Assembly (NCBI GenBank): GCA_000469685.2
Contig: LS997564.1
Location: 4,108,940-4,172,939 of the forward strand
Direction of reading: 5' to 3'
DNA length: 64,000 bases
Source: Haemonchus contortus
Taxonomy: Eukaryota > Nematoda > Chromadorea > Rhabditida > Trichostrongylidae
Made by a program: the position numbers and the translations under genes. The notes below the pieces were generated by a model, which saw only the letters and a list, made by a program, of their open reading frames with translations, made no database searches and was not told the origin of the DNA. Of the stretch, positions 23,701 to 34,745 are shown piece after piece; within the stretch, counting starts at the first letter, position 1; the number at the start of each line of letters is the position of its first letter.

Positions 23701-25021
23701 CGAGGAAATGACGCTTAAGGGGAAGGTGGAGAGAGGAGTCAAGAGGGTAGAGAAGAAAGGGAGTGGGAGAAGAAAATAGGATAAGAGAAGGGAAGGGAAG
23801 GGAATTTCTGACGGAAATATAGTGTTCATAAAGGTATAAGTGGCCGCAGGTTTTTTTTTTCAAAATCAAAATCAGAGCCTCAACTTTCGAGGGGACTAGG
23901 GGAGCCTTCGAAAACATTTGGGGATCTTGTCACGTTTTTTAATTCCCCATTTCCGGTCATTCCCTCTACTGTACTGATAAGAGATGGGTGATAAATATTT
24001 TTTTAATCAAAACTGTGAATCTTTAATGATTTGTGATGGTATTTTTCATCTAAAAATATTAGGTCGACCCAATAATTGGGCTATTTTTTCTATCACAAAG
24101 TCTCTGTCCGCTTGAAATACAGATAAATTCGTGAGCGAACATATTGAGCTTCTCGAAAAAAATATGGGCGGATTTAGTCGTGAATAAGATCCCAGCTCTA
24201 GGAGGACCTAATGACAGCCTCGTGGTTGGATCTGTAGCCGAAAACCTAGCTTATGCTTTAAGCCCGATTATCAAGGGGACAGAGAAACAAGAAAGGGGGG
24301 CAATGCCGGCTGTGCCAACGTAGAAATTATGCAAATCCTTAGATTTAGGGATCCAGGGACAGGCAACAACAGTGGACTCTTCAGAAACACTTGAACACAT
24401 CATCTTGATTAGTGCAAGTGCCTATTAGAGGGCATTGCAAGCCATATCGTCGCTCCATAATGGCAGCAGCATCAATGGCCATGGGGATCATGACAGCAGG
24501 GAAAAGCAGGCTTCAAGACCACTTTTGGCTGAGTTTTTCTCCTATTTGTAGTTGAATATCCCAGAGGAAGGATCTCTGTTTACCTGGATTGGCATAGGGA
24601 TGATGACGGGAACTGCTGCTTGGTGTTCGTAGTTCTTTTTGTGAAAAATCTTCATCCAGACTCCCGGCAGATCCTTGATGGGTTGGGGAGGAAAGCTGAA
24701 AATGAAAAGTAAGAAGCATGACGGAATAAAAAGAGGGATAAAGTTTGTTGGTCACATCCAGGATGGGCCGGAGCCTTCTACCTGCTTCCGCTGGACTTCT
24801 CTAAATGAATAAAGAGCTCAAAAATTGTTTACAGCAGCAGGTTTTCCATAACAACAGGGAGCTTTTATTTGTTCGGGACACGAGAAAAAGAGAAAATTTC
24901 TTCGAAAAATAAGTCAAGTGAACAAAACGAGCAGTATTCCAGAAGGAGGTGGTCCCGAAATCAGCTTCGAAAAAAGCCTCACCTGGTCACCAATTAATGA
25001 ATCAATGGCAAATGATTGCAT
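17746..25021 (-). CDS. vab-7: VAB-7-like even-skipped-class homeodomain transcription factor
   Basis: Five exons join in phase: 24983-25021 (ATG at 25019-25021; [13 protein letters not shown]), 24584-24695 (starts [20 protein letters not shown], ends RHHPYANP), 20271-20428 (homeodomain to residue 46), 18976-19121 ([15 protein letters not shown] and following) and 17746-17905 (ends [10 protein letters not shown], stop TGA at 17746-17748). The product is about 204 residues. The homeodomain has [17 protein letters not shown] and glutamine 50, which are eve-class hallmarks; the [20 protein letters not shown] segment after it resembles nematode VAB-7. Eve proteins are nuclear repressors; VAB-7 patterns the posterior body and sets DB motor neuron identity in C. 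elegans. The N-terminal FAIDSLI fits an eh1-like Groucho-binding motif. Another ATG upstream is not excluded. Confidence 0.94.
18976..20428 (-). other. vab-7: Homeodomain exons of the vab-7-like gene
   Basis: The 60-residue homeodomain is split between residues 46 and 47 by a 1149-bp intron (19122-20270). The first part starts [20 protein letters not shown] and ends LNLPEGTIK. The second begins [14 protein letters not shown] with W48, F49, Q50 and N51 in the recognition helix. The donor is GTATGT and the acceptor is TTTCAAG, an AAG rather than CAG end. Recognition residues are intact, so sequence-specific DNA binding is expected. Confidence 0.95.
20429..24583 (-). other. Large second intron of the vab-7-like gene
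   Basis: This 4.2 kb intron holds no supported gene. 22043-22366 has a 107-codon plus-strand open frame in CpG-rich sequence (CATCGTCATCGTCGTCACAC) unlike its surroundings. 23700-23810 is a purine-rich tract with GAAGGGAAGGGAAGGGAA. 20850-20960 has clustered TAAT-core words (separate entry). No SINE or transposon was seen inside the intron, in contrast to the intergenic DNA on both sides. Confidence 0.6.
20860..20960. promoter_or_regulatory. Possible homeodomain-binding enhancer element in the vab-7 intron
   Basis: Within about 80 bases there are GACTAATTAACG, CAAATTATCC, CTTTAATTGCGCATTATTGA and GATTAAGG, a cluster of TAAT/ATTA cores of the type bound by Q50 homeodomains. The position in the long intron of a Hox-regulated gene makes a cis-regulatory role plausible. 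This is inference from motif density only, and such words are common in AT-rich DNA. Confidence 0.25.
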
Positions 25022-26389
25022 GATTGCAATGACGATCTCTCTGAGATGAGTGAGTTGGATAAGGTAGACGATGGACAGACGAGCTGGACACACACACACA
25101 CTCGTCCAACCGACCACAAAGAGGCGAATTCTTTTCGGGCATTACGGTAACCCCGCCTCTTCTTACTCAGACCAATCAGCAGGCGACTCATTGGCGATAA
25201 TTGATGTCGGAGAGTGCGTGGCCTGGATGGAGCGCCAGAAGAACCAGACAGTTGTTCACGTCATCGGATCTTTCCGTAAGCGTTCTCCGTCAAATTTCTT
25301 AATCAAAAAGAGGGTCCCCTTCTGGAATATTCTCAGCCAGGCCCAGTCTATCCCAAGCAGCTCCATAACGTTCGATTCATGCCCATGAACTTTGAACCGT
25401 GCTATGTCCGTCGTTCTTTTGGACCGGAATTTTGGGGGTTTTGTGCCGTTTTTTCGCAGAATTTCTTGAAGAATCACAGCTGGCGATACTCTCAATCGTG
25501 GTGTTTTTGTACGATATGTGATTGATTACTGAAAAACCTAGTGGAATGGTTAATCCGGGGATCTACTGGCAGTAGCTACTGAAGATGATGCACATAACAC
25601 TTGACTACATCTCTGGGGGATATTATTCTAGGCAAATTGCTAGTGAATTAATTTATAAGAGAGAATTAAATGTCCTCCCGTTGATGCGTTGCTCATATCA
25701 CGCTATCGGATTAGATTATGAAAATTGAAGGCGGTAAAATTAACTGGTAATTCTCGTTTTTGTCTGAAAAATATGCAGGGTCGCACAGACCCCAAACAAA
25801 GCTTTTAGAAATTCTTGTTTGTCTTTCCGCATGGAATTAGGAGTAGGGTTCACACCAACCTCTCCAAATTGAGTTCTTCTTAATGGCTCATGCCTAGATG
25901 GTATCGCCTTTCTCCCGAGCCTGAAAGGATCAAAACAACTCCAGGCTGTTCAAGCAAACCTTTCGACAGCCCAACCTAATTTGCAGAGGATAAGCTTCCT
26001 ACTTGAAATGCAGGTCACTCAAGGAAGCTTGATTATATCCTTTATGAGTAAGTTAGCATGGGCCGAAAGAATCATGTAGTGATAAGTACTCCCTTTGTTT
26101 GGAGCGCCCATAGAAGGTAGGTACGAAGCGAGGGCCATTATGTTATCGGCCGTCCTTGCTGTTCTCTTCATTATCACACGGATTCGGTCTCGTTTACGAT
26201 GCCTACATGTCTTTATACGTGGTAACCGCAGGTGCGGCACTTCCGTCGATTTACGATCGACCAACTACACCACACACGTTCACCATCGAATCATCTGCCG
26301 ATAGATGACGGTCCATAAGGATTGGGACAAAAAGACGTCCATGGTTTTAGGAGACAGGGCGAGGACCCGCTTCAGAAGTCTCTGTCTTT
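25022..26389. other. Upstream region of the vab-7-like gene
   Basis: This contains the presumed promoter. 25620-25760 is AT-rich with several ATTA/TAAT words (for example GTGAATTAATTTATAAGAG and GGATTAGATTATGAAAATTG). 26090-26300 is CpG-richer and carries a 69-codon open frame of no recognised type. The frames on 25071-25495 are on both strands and unconvincing. No TATA or trans-splice acceptor is claimed. Confidence 0.4.
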
Positions 26390-26462
26390 AGGCCACAAAT
26401 AGGATTCGATCTCCGGACCATGCTTGTGACAGTGGGTCGCACGGCACTACACCGGCACTCTT
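26390..26462 (-). repeat. Degenerate SINE head, copy 6
   Basis: The complement of GGCACTACACCGGCAC at the right end and ATAGGATTCGATCTCC, whose complement gives a B-box-like GGAGATCGAATCC, match the head of the SINE family. The body is hardly recognisable. It may be a very old copy. Confidence 0.45.
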
Positions 26463-26689
26463 TAGACCTGGCCGAGTCCAGATGAATATCGCAGGATACT
26501 CTCTTCCTGATAACCAGCATTCATCAACCTCGGAAAATTTTGATCGCAAAGTGTTTCAATCCACCAGAATTATTGTAGATTACGACGGGCGCAGTGATAT
26601 GGAGTAATAGAAAGGGTAGAGAGGCGGTAGTCCATAAAGTGTCTCTACCATACGTAAAAGAATAACGAGGACATGTACTTTTTTGGGTT

Positions 26690-26790
26690 CCTAGTTTAGA
26701 CCGGACTGGTTTGAGAAGATAAAACACCAACTTGGGAATCGGCTGGCCTGCATCAGCCATTGTATAGGCTATAAAGGCACTCTGTTGCGA
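26690..26790 (+). repeat. SINE body fragment, copy 7
   Basis: The words GATAAAACACCAACTTGGGA, ATCGGCTGGCC and CATTGTATAGGCTATA line up with the body of the plus-oriented SINE (GGATAAAAGCACTGGCTCG, ATCGGCTGGCCACTGCAAG, CATTGTATAGGCCACATAC). The tRNA-like head is absent. Confidence 0.6.
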
Positions 26791-27174
26791 CAACGTTTCC
26801 AAACGTTGAATAAGTGGGCTCATACCAAAATGGAATTGCCGAAACTTGAAAAATACACTATCGTTTATTAAAATACCACAGAATAGTAGAGGAAATAGAA
26901 TTCTCGCTAAGGAATAGCCCAAAGCTCCGGAATAGAAGAGAGAATTTCAATCGGTTCGTGTTTTCTAGGTTAACTATCACTTACTCATGCATGACCAATC
27001 AATGACTAATCGATCACCTAGGAAATGACTGATCATAAAGACCGATGCGTAATGAAGTTGTTATTTTTGGCTTATCTGCATTCCAAGAAATTCTTGAGCG
27101 CAAAAGTATGAACTGTTGGTGATCAGTTAGCAGTGAATAATGAAGCGTGAGATTTTTGGCTTAACTGATCGCAT

Positions 27175-27410
27175 TTGGGATGCGCCATCGCATCCTACTT
27201 CCATTCAGAATCGTAGTGACCTTTTGAATGTGTACGTGGCTTACACAATGATTTGCCGTGGCCGACCAATATACAAGACAGTGCTTTTACCCTGCCAGGC
27301 AAGTATGGTACCAGTTAAGTCAACCCGGAGAAATAGTAAGCTTAGTTGGACTGGACCTAGCGCTAATCCTACCGGTTGAGACTTCATGCTCTCATACTAA
27401 GCATTCCCAG
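27175..27410 (-). repeat. SINE copy 8, head degraded
   Basis: The tail and body are clear on the minus strand (GGGATGCGCCATCGCATCCT, CTTCCATTCAGAATCGTAGT, TTACACAATGATTTGCCGTG, CAGTGCTTTTACCC). The part expected to hold the B box (27350-27400) has decayed. The open frames at 27140-27440 are by-products. Confidence 0.7.
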
Positions 27411-27891
27411 CCGCTCAACGTAGCCGTGGTTATCCAATAACGTTAAGAAATGTGGCTGGTCAGGTCCGAGTCGACGTATAATTCTCAGTGGTATCTCGCA
27501 GAGGTGACTGGTTAGGAACAGTTGGACATCTTGGTCTGAGTAAAAACATCAGCATAAAAAAATTTAATTGGAATTATCAAATGGTATGACTTTAAATTAG
27601 GAAACAGAGGAACATTCTGAACGCAATCGCAGCTCAAAGGCGATGGCAAAGGCAGCACCTCTTCTCACCTTTGCTACACGCTCAAACAATCAGGACTCTC
27701 GCGGAAGTGATCGACCAACCCTTCGCCCGTGCCCAGATTGTGACGTGACTGATATGATTAGTTCATAATGTAGTGGCTGTCGGGGAGATATTCACTTGGA
27801 TAGAGCATACTCCTTCATTTTTCTCACGGAGGCAACCGAAAAGAGATCCGTGCGTGATAGAGATGTTGTAGTCAAAAAGAAGTGGAAACAG

Positions 27892-28050
27892 TTAAAGGCA
27901 CAGTTCGCGATAATTCGATGGGCGGTTATGTCGATGACGTGTCCGCCTCTCATTCGATGTCACGTCTGACTGCCTTACGTGACATCGGATGAGAGGTGGA
28001 CATGTCATTGACATACCCGCCCATTGAATTATCGCGAACTGTGCCTTTAA
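27892..28050. mobile_element. Hairpin MITE with 74-bp arms
   Basis: Left arm 27892-27965 and right arm 27977-28050 are reverse complements with about six mismatches, separated by an 11-base loop (CTGACTGCCTT). The ends read TTAAAGGCACAGTTCGCGAT. Outer TTAA at both ends may be a TTAA target duplication, as for piggyBac-type elements, or part of the terminal repeat. No protein is encoded. Most of the mismatches are G/A or C/T differences. A related element is at 464-727. Confidence 0.85.
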
Positions 28051-29520
28051 CAAGAATAGCCTCCCCTGTACGGTAAGGAGTTACAGCTTGGGACATTTCC
28101 TTGTTATACTCTTAGTTGGCATCGATAGCGAAATGCCAAAGGTCTTTATGTGACCAATTCCATCGCCTTGTTCCCACTTATCATAGTCATATGGAGGAAG
28201 CGCAGTACGTTTGCTCATAGGGGATGTAGCCGTTTGTCAGGATTTAGAACGAATTATGCATCTACGGACATGTCCGCAGCAGATAAATCGCCCTAAATCA
28301 GCAGCACATTTTGAATCCAATTAAAAATATACCCATTTAATTTCCCGGCAAACTGATGTAGTCTGGAGAATGTTCAGGTACTTCACCGACGCCTAAACTA
28401 GTCAAAAAGCTTGCTTATGAACATAAGAGAATTATAAGGTAGGATGTTCGGGCCAACTTGAACATGTGATTTAGTATCCTTTCTACCGCCGTCAGGTGCT
28501 TATTGACAGGCTGGCCGGTAGTGATCCCTCGTCACTACAAAAAGGGTTGAAGTCATAAACGAATTGGGTTCTCACCCGGAAATGGCGTACAGGACTCCCG
28601 CTTGAGTTTTGTCTCGTTTGTACGTGAAGGACGACGGGACGAGGGACGGTACGACTTCGGTCAAAAAGTCAATTTGAACTGGGACTTTTAACATTGAGTC
28701 ACATCTTAGACAGTCCAGAGAAGTTCCCAAGCTGATGAGGCGCAGGAACATGTAGGTCCCATGTCATCAGAAGACACCCGGGAAAGAAGCAAAGGCCGGA
28801 GAAATTAGAGATCAGCACTAACGCTCGAGAAGTCACGGCGATAAACACGAAAGGGTGGTACAGAACGGAATATCCGTGCACCTAGATCCGGCTACCATGA
28901 CTACGAAAAGGACGAAGTTCATCTAAGCTTCAACGAGGCCATTTATCAGCTCTCCAACAGAACTGTCTCACCTCAGCGTGTGATTTGAATGGACACGATG
29001 CCACGTTGAATGAAGGAGCCCAGGAAGAACTCATGGTGGCAGAGGAATAGGTCTAACACTTTGCGTCACCTTTTATGCAAAAAGGGAGAGTCAAGGGATA
29101 ACCAACAGCCGGGGGAGAACAATCGGGATTCGATCACGAGCCCGTCAAAAGATCGTTTCTCGAAACCATAAAGGATAGCAAGTAACTGCCTAAAGTCCTA
29201 TGGTAGGAAGGAAATCAACAGAATCGAGCAAAGACTTAGGGGATGGGGACAGGGAAATGAAAAAGGGAAAAGGATACATGGAAGGGTACTTGAGAGAGGG
29301 TTGAGTTAATTATGAAACAATTCGGGGTGATAGGAGTAGCTGTTTCGAATTATGAGAGTTCTGGTGGGTTTTTTCGGGGAGAAGTTCAGATGGAAACCGA
29401 AACGGAAGGGTTAAGTGTTGTTTTTAGTGTAGGGAATGAATTAATGAAAGTTATGGGAGGAGAAATTAGAACGAAAAAGGGGGAAATGGGGGTACTTAAA
29501 CTAATAACTGAGCTGATTAG
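28051..29520. other. Intergenic, nothing recognised
   Basis: No gene, RNA or repeat is supported between the MITE and the start of the G-rich block. Short open frames have no motifs. From about 29200 on, the plus strand becomes noticeably poor in C. Confidence 0.5.
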
Positions 29521-29760
29521 CCGATAAATCGAGGCAAAGCGCTTCGTCTGTAGTTCTGTCTGTCGGTATGTCGTTCTGTCTGTATGTCTGTCACGAAACT
29601 CCTTGGCTCCTTTAAATCTGCCTGGAGAGACCGGGTCCAACATGGGATGGGTGAGCGATGTCCCGAGAAGTATAAAGCACACATCCCCCACTCACAGTGG
29701 GCGTGGGGTGCATCGAAATGAGTTGTACTGAGGATCATGATTTCAAATTCAGACACAAGA
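29495..29760 (+). repeat. TGTC-led dispersed repeat, copy 1
   Basis: GAGCTGATTAGCCGATAAA is followed by a TGTC/TGTT-rich leader (TCTGTCTGTCGGTATGTCGT), then TCACGAAACTCC and GGAGAGACCGGGTCC. The same order (TGTCTG leader, TCACGAAATTC, GGAGAGATCGGGAC) occurs at 54760-54840 ahead of the minisatellite, and a weaker match is at 48940-49030. The first motif also recurs at 34370. No protein is seen. Confidence 0.6.
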
Positions 29761-30097
29761 CGGCGGCTTCAAAACTGGGGTTTGAAGGTGGCTAAAGGTG
29801 TGCATTGGTAAGTTAGATCCAACTGGGGAGACGCACCTCCGATGGGCGGGGTGTTCTTCGAAAATGCAATGCTTCATGAAAACATTTTGGAAAATCATAA
29901 CTCCTGTCCCCGTGGACCTAGAAAGTTCAAAGTTGGATGGAGTGTAGGCGGCGGGACTAGAAGAGTCATGTTTTTTAAGCAGGATAATAATATGTCCTCG
30001 GATGTGGAATGTAGGGGTTTGAAGGTTTGATGTTATGAAAACTGTGACCCAACTTTGTAAACTCGTGAAGGATTGCGCTGGACCTTTTTGTTTTAAA

Positions 30098-30165
30098 AAA
30101 AAGGCTATAGTGGCACAGATATGTGAAAGAACATCACTCTTGAGATCAGATTGACTGCACTGCCT
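30098..30165 (+). repeat. Short repeat shared with 34686-34745
   Basis: GGCTATAGTGGCACAGATAT and CATCACTCTTGAGATCAG here match GGCTTTAGTGGCATAGAAAT and CATCTCTCTTGGGGTCAG at 34686. Both copies have the same orientation within the G-rich block. This suggests that the block is made of diverged copies of one or a few elements. Confidence 0.5.
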
Positions 30166-33100
30166 GGAAATGAATCGGCCAAAAAAGTTCCTCACCAATC
30201 AATCAGGTTCCAGTAGCTTCGGATTGGTAATAGTCGGATTGAAGCGATATTGGCAATGGGCTTTACTTAGGCTACTCGTGCGCATCATCTATTTTAGAAA
30301 AGGAAGTGGCTGAATCGAAACATCATCGAAAGTTGGAAAGGTGGAACTCGTTCGTCGATGGGCTTTTGGGGTGAAAAGGTTCCAAGTATTGAAGCGAAGC
30401 TGAGCCTAATTCAGATTTCTCGTCGGGTCGCCCTTCCAGGAGGTCTTGTCTGCGAAGCTTTAAACAGCTGCTCGTTTCAAACTTTTCGAAGCTTTTGTGT
30501 ATAACGGAAACTCAGTCGCTGAAGGAGCTCGTCCTACATGAAGCCATTGCCGATTCTTCTTCTTCCCCAACATTACCCTCACACACTTGCAGAGTCTGCC
30601 GACCCTATGAAAAGATTCAACGCCTTGAGTTTTCTGGTTGTGGTGACTTCTGCCTCAGCGTCTTGGACTCTTCGTTTTGGAAAATTTGGGATATAATTAG
30701 AAGGCGTTTAAGCAATGTTCTCCATACCCACTTGAAAAATAAGTTAATAGACGTATGGAGATCTTCCTCTGTGGAAAGCCTGAATTGCTTCAATAACTTA
30801 CCGTGGACTCCAATATCAGACCCTCCTTCTTGAAATCAACTTCTGGACGCTTTAGAAAGAACAGATCATGTGCATTGATCACCCAATTGGGCCGCCCATC
30901 TGCATTGATTCCAGGGTGGTGGCCCGTGCGGCGACAGGAACACGCTGCTCAATTTTTGGATGTTTTTTTTGAACTTTTTTCTGCGTTTCCTTCATCTTAT
31001 AATGGTATTTCAACTGTTTCATCCAAATGGTAATTGTCCGCACAGCGGCTTCCAGAACATTTCTCCTATTTCATCCCATCCCCTTTCATTTCACGTTAAC
31101 CTTTACTTGAAGTTCCCGTGAAGCTCTCCGCCTCCTTTTTGGGGAGGCAATCGAAATCAGACGGGATCTAAGAAAGAGCATAGCTTTTTAATGGGTTCTG
31201 CCCTGCCTATTGAATCGAAAACCAGATATCATGGAGAGGATACAACGGTGAATTGACATGGAAAATTTAGTGCATTTTCTCTCATTTTGGTACCTGTTTG
31301 AATCAGTATCGTATCATATGCTTGAATTGACAGAAACGCTGTCATCTTATCTGTTTCTTATCGCTTCCTCCAGTCCTCAGGAAATGTTTGGAAAAAAATT
31401 TGATCAGTCCAGTCAGTTGATCAAATCAGCTGTAACTGGAAGATGAGGGCCTGAAGTGATCAGAGTTCACTTCATTGTGTGTTTATTTTCCTGACAATTT
31501 GAAAAATCTACTTTTTACTCATCAACAGGATTGTCGTTTTAGAGTCTCCAATCAGTAACGGCTGCAACGATGCTCCGTAAATCCTGCCCGATATGGCTGG
31601 TCAATCAGATCCTCTTGAAGCAGCGATCGGGAAGTCCTCTTTCACTCGAAGAGAGTGAATCCGAGAAGCAGCTATTCTACGTCTCCGATTCTCGAGCATA
31701 CGTTCCGCTTTCGCTTTTGATTAACAGTGGATTCTGAATGTTCAGATGAGGGAGGGGGGTGGGGGAGGATGGGTGCCACTAGGGGGAGGGGGGGGGGGGT
31801 AGTGATTTTCGATTACAAATAGGAGGAGAAATTTGCGAAGCCAGCTGTCTGTATGCTGGTAGAGCCCATTACGCCAGTGTCAGGTCTTTGGGTTTGGGTT
31901 TGCAAACGTGCCGGGGCGATGGGGGGGGGGGGGGGGGGGAGGGAGACCCTAGAATGATGTGGCCATTTGTCGTGGTGCTCTTCCAAAGACCAAGCTCATG
32001 GATGCTGATTTCGAATGTGCCTTCCAAGATGGTAGACCTGAATAGGTAGTTATTTTGAAGCATCTATCTATTACATTTAACCATACGCTAGTGTTGGTGT
32101 GGTCCCGCGTAGAGGGTATTCACAATTGGGGAGTGGTAGGCTTTGGGGCATTTTGCTGTGTGACATTGTGGAATTTAGGACTCTTTCGAGGTAGTACATT
32201 GGTTTATCCCCCGCCTTTTCGTTGGGACTTGGGAAGTGGTCAGGTTCAAAAGTTAGTTCACAGCTCAATTCTCCTTTAACCTAGTTAGAATGCTTTGGTT
32301 TGTCTGAAGAAAGATGTAACACCGTACATCTCCAAAATCTGGTGCTACTGGAGAGAAAACGAACCCATCCGAAGCATTCACGTGGTGAGGAGGGCAAAAC
32401 CTGCTTCCTTGGGGTACATTTGAGGTGAAGAGCTCACGTGATCCCTATTATCCTGTTTATTACTTTAAGGATCGGCTGGAAGGGGGAAAAATGCGTGGGT
32501 TCCTTGAAGGGAAGGGGGAAAAGGTTCAAGCGAATGTCGAGTAGTTGGGTTTCTCGTCATGAATGTTCAACCAGTTAATTTTGATGTGGAGAACGAGGCT
32601 CAGATTAGTACTTCTGTAGGAATATCTGGACGGAATGTAAGCTCACTTCATCTTCCGGTCAGGTTGCATCCACTCTTTTCGACTTGTCTTCTGTAGCACT
32701 AGCTTTTCACCTCCATCACAGTTCCTCCTGAAGCACCGTTTCCAAGATCTAGAACGCAGATCCGAGACCATCATCCAAGGGCATGTCTGCTGAGTAGGTC
32801 CCATAACAAGAGGCTACTTCGACTTGGGCTCCGTTGTGAGAGTAGGTATGCTCAGAATCGGAGACATATTGATTGATTGATTTGTAATTTTTGTTGGTAT
32901 GATTTGGTACGTATTGTTATTGATGTTCATAAAGAATTTTCCTCGTTGCAGGTCTTGAAGACGGAGTCTGCTCAAAGAGATCTGAGTTCGAAGTTTGAGG
33001 AGGCTCTGTCTTTAAGACCACCTTTTTTTTGGATGTGATAATCATTTAAGCACACTAAGTAAGTGTGAGTGAACAGGTGTGAAGGTGTGCATGCGAGAGA

Positions 33101-34685
33101 GTTTCATAGTGATTTTATGAAATGCAGAGTCAGAAATACGGTCAGAAGTTACTGGTTGAGGTTCGTAAGATACGATCGGGGTTCTGCCCCTCCCCATTGG
33201 TCGCATTTGCTTATCTCATTTAATACCAAAGAAAACGAGTCGTCCAGAAAGCTGAAACGGGGGATCATGCCAGGGAGACACAGTGTTTGAAGAGCGTTTG
33301 AGAGGAGTTCGAAATCTTGGGGATGCACTTGGGTAGGGAAGTGATATATAGCATTGAAATGGGGGATCAGAGAGGCTATTCTTCTAAGGAAGATGATCTG
33401 CTTGGGTCAAACACGATGTGCTCGAAGTTGTTTTCTTTTTCATTAAGTACAGGAAGGAAGATGAAGTTCCGAAATTCTTGAAAGGAAGAGTGCGGAGGAA
33501 GGGGGGTGGAGACTTGGAGAAATCGGAATGTAGTAAATTTTCGGGAGGGCCTTGATTTGGCAGTGAATTCAAAGGAGTCGCACTTCGAAGGAGTTTGGGG
33601 ATTAGTTAGGTCATTGAAATCATTCACGTGGGCAGTGGGGAGGGATGTGAGAGAAAATAGTTGGTTAGGGAAACCGGGTAAAGTTTATGGGAGGTAGGGT
33701 GGTGGGAGGGAGAGGATTAGGAGAGGAAGGGGAAGGGTTAGGTGGGAGGCAGGAGGGGGAGAGTCGCGGCGTATGGATTTTAGGAAAGCCATCCTCTGAG
33801 GGAAGCGTTGATGAACTTTAGGATTGCACCGTTTGTTCTGACTCTGCATTTACCAAGGTAAGTGAATTTTGGAGTCCTAGTGAAGGGAGGATAAGCCACG
33901 CGATGTAGAAAGTCTTTTGATGGGAGAGGGGAGCTGCAAAAACAGTTCGCTTTTGGAAGAGGGGATGCAACAGCAATACTTTAGAGTGATATCGTCATGG
34001 CTTATCCTGAGGGTTGAATTATGGCTATGAGTGTTTGCGAGACTCTACATTTCTATGCTCTAAAGTCCTTACGAGGAGTGGAGAGTTCAAGAAAGGCATT
34101 TCAGAGGATGGGGACAGGAGAAACAAAGTGGGAATGTTTAAGACCGATGAATGTGTACTTGAGCGATGAGTTGAAATGGTTATGATCTGGGAGGTTTCAA
34201 GCTAAGGAATGAGATTTTTTCTTGAAGAGATTTGAAGATTCGGATATAAACCGTTTTTCCAGGGGGGGGGGGGGGAGGTGGTGGTGGAAAAACCCTTAGG
34301 GAAAGGGATGAATCCATAAAGGGGTGGGGAAGAGGAAGAAGAAAAGATGTACCCGATGGCTGGGGGAGCTGAGCTGATTAGCCGATAAAATCAATTACAA
34401 AGGAAGCAGTATGGTTTGAAAATGGAGGGGACTTGAGTTGATTGGTCGATGTATCGATATACTAGGGAAAGTAATAAGACTCAACCTAGCCGTAGGGTTC
34501 TCTTCCTTTTCGAGCATTTCGTTAAGGAAAGTCCTAGTTGAAATTAATTTCTAAGTTTCTGAGGGAAACAAGGAGTTTTTTTGCGGGAGTGAGAAGGAAA
34601 CGGATCGGGAACGCGGTTCATAGAGTTGAAACTCCCCTAGTCACTGTGTAAGAGGGTGCCCTTGAATCTTTTCTCCTCCAACAAG

Positions 34686-34745
34686 GGCTTTAGTGGCATA
34701 GAAATGTGGCAGGACATCTCTCTTGGGGTCAGCCTGATTGCAATT
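34686..34745 (+). repeat. Short repeat shared with 30098-30165
   Basis: This is the second copy of the GGCTTTAGTGGCATAGAAAT element, with the same order of conserved words as the copy at 30098. It supports common origin of the two parts of the G-rich block. Confidence 0.5.

Noticed and set aside
29312..30198. Overlapping open frames in the G-rich block (29312-29527, 29386-29691, 29749-30198) as genes
   Set aside because: They overlap on both strands, arise from composition bias that depletes stops, and have no motifs.
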